Below, one piece after another: positions 35,946 to 44,085 of a DNA stretch of 64,000 nt. The stretch is from positions 124,001-188,000 of the forward strand of contig NZ_NSKC01000004.1 of assembly GCF_002286985.1 (NCBI RefSeq), in the 5' to 3' direction. The translations under genes and the position numbers were made by a program. This DNA comes from Halorubrum salipaludis. GTDB lineage: Archaea; Halobacteriota; Halobacteria; Halobacteriales; Haloferacaceae. Within the stretch, counting starts at the first letter, position 1. Each line of letters begins with the position of its first letter. Below the pieces are notes generated by a model, which ran no database searches, was not told the DNA's origin, and saw nothing but the letters and a program-made list of their open reading frames with translations.

Positions 35946-36284
35946 TCAGCGGTCCTGGATCCGGGCCAGCTCCGAGTCGGGGATTACGAACTCCTGCGTG
36001 CCGGGCTCGTACACCGCGAGGCTCCCGGCGACAAGCGCCATCGACGCCGCTAACAGCCCGGTGTTGACGAGCAGCAGGGCCTGCGGGTTCGCGAACGAGG
36101 TCCGGAAGGCGGCGGCGGGCGTCGCCACGGCGGCGAGGACGACGAGTCCGAATCCGACCGCGAGGTACGCCATCGCCGTCCGACCCGACGACCGATACGC
36201 CGAGACCGCGAACGCGAGCAGCGTCGCGCTCGCGCCGGCCAGCACGGTGGTCGTCACGAGATACAGACCCTCGATGAGCTCCAT
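35946..36284 (-). CDS. Small three/four-helix membrane protein (DUF7521-like), unknown function
   Basis: 112 residues from the ATG at 36284 (an ATG two codons upstream is also in frame). There are hydrophobic segments at about 6-27, 35-55, 68-84 and 85-95 and a polar end (IPDSELARIQDR). A TATA box (36306-36314, read on the minus strand) lies about 26 bp upstream, so the message is leaderless. It is divergent from a wHTH regulator. Such membrane-protein/regulator pairs occur in haloarchaea and may form a sensing unit; that is inference. Confidence 0.65.
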   Translation of the reverse strand: MELIEGLYLVTTTVLAGASATLLAFAVSAYRSSGRTAMAYLAVGFGLVVLAAVATPAAAFRTSFANPQALLLVNTGLLAASMALVAGSLAVYEPGTQEFVIPDSELARIQDR

Positions 36285-36305
36285 ACCCACCGTGACCGGA
36301 GTCGA

Positions 36306-36442
36306 CTTATAAACCTACGGTGGCGGCTATCACCGTCGATAACACTCGCGAATAGCCGCTGAAACCGAACGCCCGGTACCGGCGGACGGCGGCGCCCCGG
36401 GTCGATTTCTTCGGCCGTGTCGATCACCGGTATCCTTTTAAG
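36306..36442. promoter_or_regulatory. Divergent promoters between the membrane protein and wHTH genes
   Basis: CTTATAAAC at 36306-36314 serves the minus-strand gene and CCTTTTAAG at 36434-36442 serves the plus-strand regulator (ATG 36470). Both spacings are about 25-30 bp. The ~120 bp between them are free for operators. Confidence 0.55.
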
Positions 36443-36469
36443 CCCCAATAATCAACTACGATAACGTGA

Positions 36470-36808
36470 ATGGTGGGGGACGACCTGATCACGGTGCTCG
36501 GTAACAAGTACAACACGGACATCCTGACGGCGACCGGCGACGCGATGTCCGCACAGGACCTGAGCGACGAGCTCGACGTACCGATCGCGACGTGTTACCG
36601 CCGGATCAACGAGCTGGAGGAGGCCGATCTGCTGGAGCTTCACGACCGTCCGCTGTCGGACGAGCACCGCCGCGTGAAGGTGTACCGCCGGAAAGTGGAC
36701 GGCGTCGAGGTCGACTTCCGCGACGGGCTCACCGTCGAGGTCGAGGAGCGCTCCGCGGTGAAAAACCGGCTCGACGACGTGTGGCGCGACCTCTCGTCGG
36801 GTCAGTAA
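36470..36808 (+). CDS. Winged helix-turn-helix transcriptional regulator
   Basis: 112 residues. The HTH is seen in MSAQDLSDELDVPIATCYRR with the wing in LLELHDRPLSDEHRRVKVYR, a compact ArsR/PadR-like archaeal fold without a ligand domain. The C-terminal half (VDGVEVDFRDGLTVEVEERS) may mediate dimerisation. It is divergent from the small membrane protein and lies between archaellin genes and a KaiC-like/response-regulator pair, so it could control either. Confidence 0.75.
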   Translation: MVGDDLITVLGNKYNTDILTATGDAMSAQDLSDELDVPIATCYRRINELEEADLLELHDRPLSDEHRRVKVYRRKVDGVEVDFRDGLTVEVEERSAVKNRLDDVWRDLSSGQ

Positions 36809-36894
36809 CGCTCTCCGTCCGTCCCCGCGACCCGTATTCGTCCCCGCAATAACGCGTTCGTCCCCGCGTCGCCTTCTCCGTCTCTCGTCCGAAC

Positions 36895-37623
36895 TCAGAA
36901 CGAGGGCTCGTCGGACCGGCCCATCATCGAGAACCCGCCGGCCCGCTCGTGGACGGTGATCCCGCCCTCGCCGATCTCCATCGGGAAGATGTCGGTGTCG
37001 ATGTCCTGTTTCCGCATCTTCGCCACCCAGACGTAGCGGTTGACGCCGGAATCGGTCGGCGTCTGGATGAAGTAGATGTTCCCGTCGGTGAGGAAGTTCT
37101 CCAGTCCGACCTCGGTGTCGGGAAACACCGCGCCCTGCTCGTTGATGAGCAGGGAGGTGAGCCCGTTCGCCTTGAGGATGTCCGAGAACTTCAGCAGGTA
37201 CGTCCGCTTCTCCTGTTCGGCGTCGAAGAAGAGCTGGAACATCGAGAGCGAGTCGAGCACCAGCCGGTCGAAGTCCCCGTCCTCGATCGTGTCGAGGAGC
37301 TTGTCGACCGCCGTCGAGAAGTCGGTCTCGCGCAGCATCTCGCGTTTGTCGAGGATGACGATGTCGCCGCTGTCGACGTAGTCGCCGAACCCCTCCAGCC
37401 CGATCGACTCGGCGGCGCCGCGGATGTCCGCTTCGTCCTCCTCGAAGGAGACGTACACGCCGCGCTCGTCGTGTTCGGCGACGCCGTGGTGGAGATACTG
37501 AATTCCGAAGATGCTCTTTCCGGTGCCGGGGTTCCCGGAGACGAGGACCGTCGATCGCTCCGTGATTCCGCCCGTGAGGATGGAGTCGAGCCCCTCGACC
37601 CCGGTGGAGACGAGTTCTGACAT
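36895..37623 (-). CDS. KaiC/RadA-like P-loop ATPase
   Basis: 242 residues from ATG 37623, chosen because GTATATAAAAG (37647-37657, minus-strand TATA) lies about 28 bp upstream. Walker A is GNPGTGKS (30-37), a conserved EEDEAD acidic motif follows strand 3, and Walker B is in DRLVLDSLSMF. The single KaiC-type domain (FGIQYLHHGV..., DILKANGLTSLLINEQG) is related to ArlH/FlaH and to haloarchaeal KaiC-like signal proteins. Its proximity to archaellins and a response regulator suggests signalling or motility control rather than recombination. Confidence 0.82.
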   Translation of the reverse strand: MSELVSTGVEGLDSILTGGITERSTVLVSGNPGTGKSIFGIQYLHHGVAEHDERGVYVSFEEDEADIRGAAESIGLEGFGDYVDSGDIVILDKREMLRETDFSTAVDKLLDTIEDGDFDRLVLDSLSMFQLFFDAEQEKRTYLLKFSDILKANGLTSLLINEQGAVFPDTEVGLENFLTDGNIYFIQTPTDSGVNRYVWVAKMRKQDIDTDIFPMEIGEGGITVHERAGGFSMMGRSDEPSF

Positions 37624-37692
37624 TCGTCCCTTCCTTGGCGACCGGAGTATATAAAAGACGATCCGACGGACCGACCGCACGGACGCCGACAG

Positions 37693-37771
37693 GTTTATTC
37701 CTCGACACACCGCCCCTTCCTGTATGCCCGGTGAAGCGTCCCCCGTCGTTTCCGGCGGTGATCGGCGGTGA
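37693..37771 (+). promoter_or_regulatory. Promoter and leaderless mini-ORF ahead of the response regulator
   Basis: A TATA-like GTTTATT (37693-37699) lies about 28 bp before ATG 37724. That ATG opens a 15-codon frame (MPGEASPVVSGGDRR) whose TGA (37769-37771) overlaps the regulator's GTG start (GTGA). An in-frame TGA at 37759 means the regulator can start only at GTG 37768, so the short frame could deliver ribosomes by translational coupling. Confidence 0.5.
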
Positions 37772-38331
37772 GCGAGCCATCGGTCCTCGTCGTCGAAGAC
37801 GAGCCCGACATCGCCGCGCTGTACGCCGGCTTCCTCGAAGAGCGATACGACGTCGACCTCGCCGAGACCGCCGCCGAAGCGATCGACCGAGTCGACGGCG
37901 CGGTCGACGTGGTGTTGCTCGACCGACGCCTCCCCGACGGGAGCGGCGACGACGTGCTCGATCACATCCGCGAGGCCGGCTACGACTGCCGCGTCGCGAT
38001 GGTCACCGCCGTCGAGCCCGACTTCGACATCATCGATATGGGGTTCGATCTGTATCTCACGAAGCCCGTCAGCCGGACGAAGCTGCTGGCGGCGATCGAC
38101 ACGCTGTTGACCCGCAGCGAGTACGACGACCTGATTCAGGAGGCCGCGGCGCTGGCAAGCAAGCGCGCGGTGCTCAACGCCCAGAAGCCGGCGGCCCAGC
38201 GCGAGGGGAACGAGGCGTACGCCGAGCTCGTCGAACGGCTCGAAACGCTCGACGCCGACATCGACGAGCTCGGCGAGTCGCTGTCGTCCGACGACTACCG
38301 CGCGATGTTCCGCGACCTCGGCGAGGCCTGA
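37768..38331 (+). CDS. Response regulator with HalX domain
   Basis: 187 residues starting with GTG. The receiver domain has the acidic pocket EDE (10-12), phospho-acceptor Asp52 in LLDRRLPDG, the VTA threonine and LTKPV lysine. The C-terminal ~65 residues form a HalX domain (DLIQEAAALASKRAVLNAQK, ending near YRAMFRDLGEA), which is found only in haloarchaeal regulators and has no obvious DNA-binding motif. It is divergent from the KaiC-like ATPase gene. The partner kinase is not adjacent. Confidence 0.9.
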   Translation: MSEPSVLVVEDEPDIAALYAGFLEERYDVDLAETAAEAIDRVDGAVDVVLLDRRLPDGSGDDVLDHIREAGYDCRVAMVTAVEPDFDIIDMGFDLYLTKPVSRTKLLAAIDTLLTRSEYDDLIQEAAALASKRAVLNAQKPAAQREGNEAYAELVERLETLDADIDELGESLSSDDYRAMFRDLGEA

Positions 38332-38414
38332 CGCTCTTGGGTCAGGGTGCGAAAAATTCGGGAAATTCGGAAAATTCGGGATTTCGACGCGCGGAGCGCG
38401 TCAGGTGTGGAGCG

Positions 38415-39014
38415 TTACTCGAACAGCTCGACGGCCTGCTCGTAGCGGCTCGACGGTTCGTCCCAGTCGACGACCTCGAAGAAGTTGTCGACGAACTCGC
38501 CGCGGGCCGGACCGTAGTCGTGGTAGTAGGAGTGCTCCCACACGTCCAGCGCCAGGATCGGGTGACCGCCCCAGATCGCGCCCTGGTCGTGCTTGTCCAC
38601 CACGACGTTCCGAAGCTGGTTCGAGAACGTGTCGTACACTAAGAGCGCCCAGCCGCCGGCCGCCGAGGCCGCCGCCTCGAACTCGCCCTTCCACGCCTCG
38701 TAGGAACCGAAGTCCTCCTCGATCCGAGCCGCGAGGTCGCCCTCAGGCTCGTCGCCGCCCTCGGCCGACATGTTCTGCCAGAACAAATCGTGGAGGATGT
38801 GCCCCGACGAGTTGTGCGTCACGTTGCGGATGGCCCCGCCCGACGACGAGAAGTCGCCCGCTTCGCGGTTCTCCTCGAGCGTCTCCTCGGCCGCGTTCCA
38901 CCCGTTCACGTACCCCTGATGATGGGTGTCGTGGTGCCATTCGAGCACCTGCTCGGAAATGTGCGGCTCTAACGCGTCGTACTCGTACGGCAGCGGATCT
39001 AATTCGTAGCTCAT
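38415..39014 (-). CDS. sod: Superoxide dismutase (Mn/Fe)
   Basis: 199 residues. The metal ligands are a His in LEWHHDTHHQGYVNGWN, a His in NSSGHILHDLFW, and the Asp and His in ALDVWEHSYYHDYG, the standard Mn/Fe-SOD set. It removes superoxide in the cytoplasm. I chose the ATG giving MSYELDPLPYEYDALEPHIS; the upstream in-frame ATG adds residues not expected for the family. The ~200 bp upstream to the divergent pirin gene is AT-rich and probably holds its promoter. Confidence 0.96.
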   Translation of the reverse strand: MSYELDPLPYEYDALEPHISEQVLEWHHDTHHQGYVNGWNAAEETLEENREAGDFSSSGGAIRNVTHNSSGHILHDLFWQNMSAEGGDEPEGDLAARIEEDFGSYEAWKGEFEAAASAAGGWALLVYDTFSNQLRNVVVDKHDQGAIWGGHPILALDVWEHSYYHDYGPARGEFVDNFFEVVDWDEPSSRYEQAVELFE

Positions 39015-39216
39015 GTCTACATTCCATCCCATGCGTGCCACGGGTAAGAACGTTCTCTGTAACGCATTTCAGTAACTAATCTGTCTGATCTGTTTATCCC
39101 TAAATTAGCCTTCAAACGCCTACTTAGAGATTTTTGATTTATAAATGATTGAAATCTGACTGTTTTTGTCTTCCGGCGGCGCGGAGCTTATGCGTGCCAA
39201 ACTCGTCAGATCGTGT

Positions 39217-40020
39217 ATGACACCAGACGAGACGACCGCGGGCGGCGTCGAGCCGCTCTCGGGCGAGACGGTCCGACACGGGACGGGCGTGAACTCCGAC
39301 CGCGCGTTCCCGACGAACGCCCACCCCGACAACCTCGACCCGTTCGTGCTGTTCGAGCGGTTCTACATCGACCCGGACAAGGGATTCCCGATGCACCCGC
39401 ACAAGGGGTTCGAGATCGTCTCGTACATGATCGAGGGGGGGATGGACCACGCCGACTCGCTCGGCGTCGAGCACACCGCCCGCGAGGACGAGGCGATGCG
39501 GATCACGACCGGGAGCGGCATCCGCCACTCCGAGTTCCCCGCCGACGGCGAGGCCTGCAACGGGCTCCAGCTGTGGGTGAACCTCCCGCGGGAGGAGAAG
39601 GAGGCGGACCCGGACTACGTCGACGCGGGCACCGAGGAGCTCCCCACGACCGAGCGCGACGGCGCGACCGTCACCACCGTCGTGGGCGAGGGGTCGCCGA
39701 TCGAGCTGTACACCCCGATGGAGTACCTCGACGTCCGCGTCACCGACGCGTGGACGTGGGAAGTCCCCGACGAGTGGTCCGGGTTCCTCTACGGCGTCGA
39801 GGGGAGCGGAACGGTCAGAGACGCCGACGCGGGCGCCGACGTCGATTCCGAGGCAGAGGCCGGCGCCACCCGCGAGTTCGCCGCGGGCGACGTGCTCCCG
39901 AACGCGGACGCGCGGGACGTGACGGTCGAGAGCGACGGGGAACCGGGGCTCCGCTTCGTCGCCGTCTCCGGTCGACCGCACGGGGAGCCGATCCGCCAGC
40001 AGGGGCCGTTCGTCCTGTAG
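39217..40020 (+). CDS. Pirin-family cupin
   Basis: 267 residues. The N-terminal cupin has the metal ligands His60 and His62 (MHPHKGFE) and His104/Glu106 (GIRHSEFP), the same set as in pirins. The C-terminal cupin is acidic with a Glu/Asp-rich loop (DADAGADVDSEAEAGATREF). Pirins bind iron and act as quercetinases or redox-linked regulators; the role here is not shown. A TATA-like GCTTATG near 39188 lies about 29 bp upstream of the ATG. It is divergent from sod, so a shared oxidative-stress theme is possible. Confidence 0.86.
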   Translation: MTPDETTAGGVEPLSGETVRHGTGVNSDRAFPTNAHPDNLDPFVLFERFYIDPDKGFPMHPHKGFEIVSYMIEGGMDHADSLGVEHTAREDEAMRITTGSGIRHSEFPADGEACNGLQLWVNLPREEKEADPDYVDAGTEELPTTERDGATVTTVVGEGSPIELYTPMEYLDVRVTDAWTWEVPDEWSGFLYGVEGSGTVRDADAGADVDSEAEAGATREFAAGDVLPNADARDVTVESDGEPGLRFVAVSGRPHGEPIRQQGPFVL

Positions 40021-40101
40021 CCCGCCCGTCGGGAGAGGGAAGATGCTCCGGACGAACGAACCGCGGGGTATGATAACGCGGGCCGCCGAAGGGGCGACCG
40101 A

Positions 40102-40785
40102 ATGCCACTCGACCCGGACCGCGTTCGGACCGTCACCTTCGACTCGTACAGCACCCTCGTCGACGTGGAGGCGGCCGAGGCGGCGCTCGCCGACCGCGTC
40201 CCCGACCCGGAGCCGGTGTCGCGGCTCTGGCGGTCGCGGTCGCTGGCGTACACGTTCGTCGCGAACGCGATCGACGCCTACCAGCCCTTCTACGAGATGA
40301 ACCGCGACGCGCTGACGTACGCGCTGGCGGCCCACAACGTCGACCTGTCGACCGAAGAGCGCGACGAGATCCTCGCGGTGTACCACGAGCTCGAGGTGTT
40401 CGACGACGTGCGGTCGGGGATCGAGCGCCTGCGCGAGGGCGGGTACGAGCCGTACGTGCTCTCGAACGGGAACCCGGAGATGCTCGACTCGATGGTCGAA
40501 CACGCCGGGATCGAGAATCTCGTCGCGGACACGATAAGCGCCGACGAGGTGGAGACGTTCAAGCCGGCGGCCGAGCTGTACCGCCACGGCGCCGCCCGGA
40601 CGGGGACGCCGATCGACCGGATCGTCCACGTCACCGCGGGCTGGTTCGACGTGCTGGGCGCGTCGCACGCGGGGATGCAGGCGGTCCGCCTCGACAGGAA
40701 GGGGACGCCGTGGGAGCCGTTCGCTGGCGACCCGGACCGCACGGTCGAGTCGATCCACGAGCTGGCCGAGGCGCTGGGGGTCTGA
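40102..40785 (+). CDS. HAD-superfamily haloacid dehalogenase type II-like hydrolase
   Basis: 227 residues. Nucleophile Asp14 lies in VTFDSYSTLVD, motif II is LSNGNPEML, the Lys of motif III is in ETFKPAAELY, and motif IV-like residues occur in VTAGWFDVLGASHAGMQAVR. This matches the L-2-haloacid dehalogenase subgroup. Haloarchaeal members may act on other phosphorylated or halogenated small molecules. It stands alone after the pirin gene and is convergent with asd. Confidence 0.82.
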   Translation: MPLDPDRVRTVTFDSYSTLVDVEAAEAALADRVPDPEPVSRLWRSRSLAYTFVANAIDAYQPFYEMNRDALTYALAAHNVDLSTEERDEILAVYHELEVFDDVRSGIERLREGGYEPYVLSNGNPEMLDSMVEHAGIENLVADTISADEVETFKPAAELYRHGAARTGTPIDRIVHVTAGWFDVLGASHAGMQAVRLDRKGTPWEPFAGDPDRTVESIHELAEALGV

Positions 40786-40848
40786 GGCGGCCGATCGAAG
40801 ACCGAGAAGAGCCGGCTCCGCGAGTTCAGTCGCGTTTGGCGACGAAGT

Positions 40849-41481
40849 TCAGTCGCGCTCCGCGACGATCGTCTCGCCGGCACGCACCGCGTCGCCCTCG
40901 CTCACGAGGAGGTCGCCCTCGTCGATGTCGGCGGGCAGGATGACGTCCGCCCGCGAGCCGAACGAGACGTGGCCGACGCGCTCGCCGCGGTCGACGGCGT
41001 CGCCGGGCTCGACCGAGGGGTGGATCCGGCGGGCGAACCAGCCGGCGATGACCAGCAGCTCGTACTCGCCGAAGTCGATCGCGACCTGCTCGTTGCGGTC
41101 GGACTCCTTGTCGAACGCGGGCCGGTTCGCGCCGGGACGGTGGCGCACCTCGCGGACCTCGCCCGCGAGCGGCGCGCGGTTCACATGCACGTCGGTGACG
41201 TTCATGAACACGCCGACGCGGAGGCGCTCGCCCTCCTCGCGCACGACGCTCACGGTGCCGTCCGCGGGGGCGACGACGACGCCCTCCGCGTCGGGCGTCG
41301 AGCGGTCGGGGTCGCGGTGGAACCAGAGGACGCCGAGCGCGAGCGCGAGCAGGCCGACGCCGACCGGCGGCAGGAGCGGGAGCGTCGCGGCCCCGAGGAG
41401 CGCGGGCGCGAGCGCCAGCCGCCACGCCTCGTCGACGACGTCGAACGGGAGCACCGCCGAGAGCGGGGGGTTCCGTCCCAT
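40849..41481 (-). CDS. asd: Archaetidylserine decarboxylase (PSD proenzyme family)
   Basis: 210 residues. A hydrophobic N-terminal segment (about 22-53) anchors it to the membrane. The PSD core follows, with APADGTVSVV, the His of MNVTDVHVNRAPL, and the self-cleavage site FGS at 174-176, where Ser176 should become the pyruvoyl group. It makes archaetidylethanolamine from archaetidylserine. It follows the rfc gene by 2 bp, so the two are co-transcribed. Confidence 0.88.
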   Translation of the reverse strand: MGRNPPLSAVLPFDVVDEAWRLALAPALLGAATLPLLPPVGVGLLALALGVLWFHRDPDRSTPDAEGVVVAPADGTVSVVREEGERLRVGVFMNVTDVHVNRAPLAGEVREVRHRPGANRPAFDKESDRNEQVAIDFGEYELLVIAGWFARRIHPSVEPGDAVDRGERVGHVSFGSRADVILPADIDEGDLLVSEGDAVRAGETIVAERD

Positions 41482-41483
41482 CG

Positions 41484-42533
41484 TCAGGCCTCCGCGGGCT
41501 CCCGGAGGTCGGGGCGGAGCTCGGTTCGCCCCGCCGCCCACGCCGCGAGCAGGTGGACGAGGTGGGTCCGGTCGTCGAGCCCGTCGACCAGGTCGAGGTC
41601 GGCCTCGCCGGCGAGGACGTGGAGCCGCGCGAGCTCGTCGCCGCCGTACTCGGAGCCGGCGCGGGCGACCCGCAGGGTCTCCCGGAGCAGTTCCCCGCCG
41701 TCGTACCCGCCCTCGTCGAGCAGGTCGTCGAGGGTCGAGCGCGCGTCCTTCAGGTCGCCAGCGCGGGCGTCGGCGAGCGCCTCCCGGATCGCGTCGTCGT
41801 CGCCGACCTCGCCGAGCGTCTCGTAGGCGGTCGACATGGTGATCTCGCCGCCCTCGACCGCGGTGGCCTGCGCCGAGAGGATCGCCTCCCTGAGGTCGCC
41901 GCCGGCCGCGCTGGCGACGAACTCCAGCCCGTCGCCGTCGTAGTCGACGCCCTCGCGCTCGCAGATCGTTTCGAGCACGTCGATCGCCTCGTCGGTCGTC
42001 GGCGCGCGCACGCGGACCGGGAAACACCGCGAGCGGATCGGCGCGATGAGCTTCGACGGCTGGCGGGTGGCGATCACGAACTGCGTGGTGCGGTGGTGCT
42101 GTTCCATCACCCGCCGGAGCGCCTGCTGGAAGTCCTCGCGGATCGCCTCGGCGTTGTCTAGGAGGACCGTCTTGTACTCGCCGGACATCGGCGCGTACGA
42201 CGCCGACTCCTTCAGCACCCGGTTTATCATGTCGCGTTTCGCCATCCGGCTGCGTCCCTGCAGGAACCCCTCGAAGCGGGGGTCGGTCCGGATCTCCTTT
42301 TTCGTCCGGCCGAAGAAGTCGGCGACGTTGATCTCGATCAGATCGGCGTCGGGGTTCTCGTGGGCGGCCCGGGTCAGCGCCCGCGTGGCCGCCGTCTTCC
42401 CGACGCCGGGCGGTCCCTGAACGACGAGGTTCATCGGCTCGTCGACCGCGCGCTCCAGCCGCTCGCGCGCCTCGTCCTGACGGATCTCGTCGAGCGCCGG
42501 AGCGTGCGCGTCGATCCACAGCGGTCCCTCCAT
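41484..42533 (-). CDS. rfcC: Replication factor C small-subunit paralogue
   Basis: 349 residues of the clamp-loader AAA+ family. Walker A is GPPGVGKT (40-47) and the SRC arginine-finger motif is present (IRSRCFPVRV). Walker B is altered: LLDNAEA (Asp126-Asn127-Ala128-Glu129) instead of DEAD, so ATP hydrolysis may be weak. Haloarchaea carry extra RFC small subunits, and this fits the third paralogue. It would load PCNA together with other RFC proteins. I start at the ATG giving MEGPLWIDAHAPALDEIRQD; the longer frame upstream is not RFC-like. Confidence 0.85.
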   Translation of the reverse strand: MEGPLWIDAHAPALDEIRQDEARERLERAVDEPMNLVVQGPPGVGKTAATRALTRAAHENPDADLIEINVADFFGRTKKEIRTDPRFEGFLQGRSRMAKRDMINRVLKESASYAPMSGEYKTVLLDNAEAIREDFQQALRRVMEQHHRTTQFVIATRQPSKLIAPIRSRCFPVRVRAPTTDEAIDVLETICEREGVDYDGDGLEFVASAAGGDLREAILSAQATAVEGGEITMSTAYETLGEVGDDDAIREALADARAGDLKDARSTLDDLLDEGGYDGGELLRETLRVARAGSEYGGDELARLHVLAGEADLDLVDGLDDRTHLVHLLAAWAAGRTELRPDLREPAEA

Positions 42534-42705
42534 ACCGCGTCTTCCGGGCCACGCGCTCAAGAATCGGTCGGTCCGCCCGCCGAGTCGAACACCGGTTCGG
42601 TACACCGATAACAGCGGCCGCGCATATCGATGTGGAGACATTATTAACAATCGGAGTAAACGAACATCAATCGTTAAGTACCGGGAGTAACCATAAGCAT
42701 TGTAC

Positions 42706-44076
42706 ATGTCACAAGACAGTCGATCCGACGCTGACCGTCTCACGCGCCGCCACTACGTGGCCGGCGCCGGTACCCTCGCAACCGTGGGAATCGCCGGCTG
42801 TGCCGGCGGCGACGGCGGCGACGGAAGCGACGGCAGCGACGGTTCGGACGGCAGTGACGGCTCCGACGGCAGTGACGGCTCCGACGGAAGCGACGGCGGG
42901 GCGGCCGGCCCCGTCGAGGTGCTGCACGGCTGGACCGGCGGCGACGGCGCCACGGCGGCCGAGGCGCTGGAGGAGGCGTTCAACGAGGCGCATCCCGACA
43001 CCGACCTCGACATGAACCCCATCGGCGGCGGCGGCAACGAGAACCTCGACGCCGTCGTGGCAAACCGGCTCCAGAGCAACGACCCGCCGGGCGCGTTCGC
43101 CGGCTGGCCGGGCCCGAACCTCCAGCGCTACGAGGGCGCCCTCGGCAGCGTCGACGACGTCTGGGAGGAGAACGGGTTCGAAGACGCGATGGTCGAGGAG
43201 GCCATCGACCTCCACCAGCAGGGCGGGAGCTACCGCGCCGTTCCGCTCGGATCGCACCGACTGAACTGCCTGTTCTACAACGTCTCCGTCGTCGAGGACG
43301 CCGGAATCGACGTCGAGTCGCTGGACAGCCCCGCGGCGCTCATCGACGCCTTCGAGACGGTCTCGAACGAGACCGACGCGGTCCCGATGACCCACGCGAT
43401 GTCGGGGACGTGGACGACGACGCAGCTGTGGGCCGCCGTGATGCTCGGCGAGAACGGCTATCAGCCGTACATGGACTTCCTCGAAGGCGACGGCGACGAG
43501 GAGGCCGTCCGCGCGGCGTTCGATCGGACCGCCGAGATGCTGGAGAACCACATCAGCGACGACGCCGCCTCGCTCAACCTGACGCAGTCGAACCAGAAGA
43601 TCATCAACGGCGAGGCCGCCTTCATCCACCAGGGTAACTGGGCGGCGGGCGCCTTCCGGAACGCGGAGGACTTCGACTACGAGGACGACTGGGGCTTCAA
43701 GACGTTCCCCGGGACGGAGGGGATGTACACCCTGCACTTCGACTCGTTCCTCTACCCGGCGGACAACCCGACGCCCGAGGCCTCGAAGACCTGGTCGGCG
43801 TTCGCCGGCAGCGAGGAGGCCCAGATCGCGTTCAACCAGTACAAGGGGTCGATCCCGACGCGGACGGACGTGAGCATGGACGAGTTCGGTCCGTACCTCC
43901 AGGAGACGGCCGAGGACTTCGCGAACGCGGAGTACCGCCCGCCGAACCTCCAGCACGGACTCGGCGTCACCTCGCAGACGATGACGGCGCTCAACGAGGT
44001 CATCTCCTCGGAGTTCACCGGGCCGTACAACGTCGACGCGGCGACGTCCGGGTTCCTGGACGCGGTGTCGAACTAA
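42706..44076 (+). CDS. Sugar ABC transporter substrate-binding lipoprotein (CUT1, COG1653 type)
   Basis: 456 residues. A Tat-type signal with lipobox (RRHYVAGAGTLATVGIAGC) anchors the protein outside the membrane. A tandem Gly-Ser-Asp linker (about eight repeats) follows, then the periplasmic-binding-protein fold (VEVLHGWTGGDGATAAEALE, GEAAFIHQGNWAAGAFRNAE). Similarity of style to glucose/mannose-type binding proteins of CUT1 transporters suggests a hexose. A TATA-like GTTAAGT near 42673 precedes the ATG by about 30 bp. It is followed after 9 bp by the first permease. Confidence 0.9.
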   Translation: MSQDSRSDADRLTRRHYVAGAGTLATVGIAGCAGGDGGDGSDGSDGSDGSDGSDGSDGSDGSDGGAAGPVEVLHGWTGGDGATAAEALEEAFNEAHPDTDLDMNPIGGGGNENLDAVVANRLQSNDPPGAFAGWPGPNLQRYEGALGSVDDVWEENGFEDAMVEEAIDLHQQGGSYRAVPLGSHRLNCLFYNVSVVEDAGIDVESLDSPAALIDAFETVSNETDAVPMTHAMSGTWTTTQLWAAVMLGENGYQPYMDFLEGDGDEEAVRAAFDRTAEMLENHISDDAASLNLTQSNQKIINGEAAFIHQGNWAAGAFRNAEDFDYEDDWGFKTFPGTEGMYTLHFDSFLYPADNPTPEASKTWSAFAGSEEAQIAFNQYKGSIPTRTDVSMDEFGPYLQETAEDFANAEYRPPNLQHGLGVTSQTMTALNEVISSEFTGPYNVDAATSGFLDAVSN

Positions 44077-44085
44077 GTCCACCAG

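Noticed and set aside
35759-36067. 102-codon plus-strand frame upstream of the archaellins
   Set aside because: It runs from an AT-rich promoter region into the antisense of a membrane-protein gene and has no domain or convincing start.
42640-42705. TrmB-type operator ahead of the sugar ABC transporter
   Set aside because: The TAC...GAGTA words present do not have the spacing of the known TrmB site, so I do not claim it.
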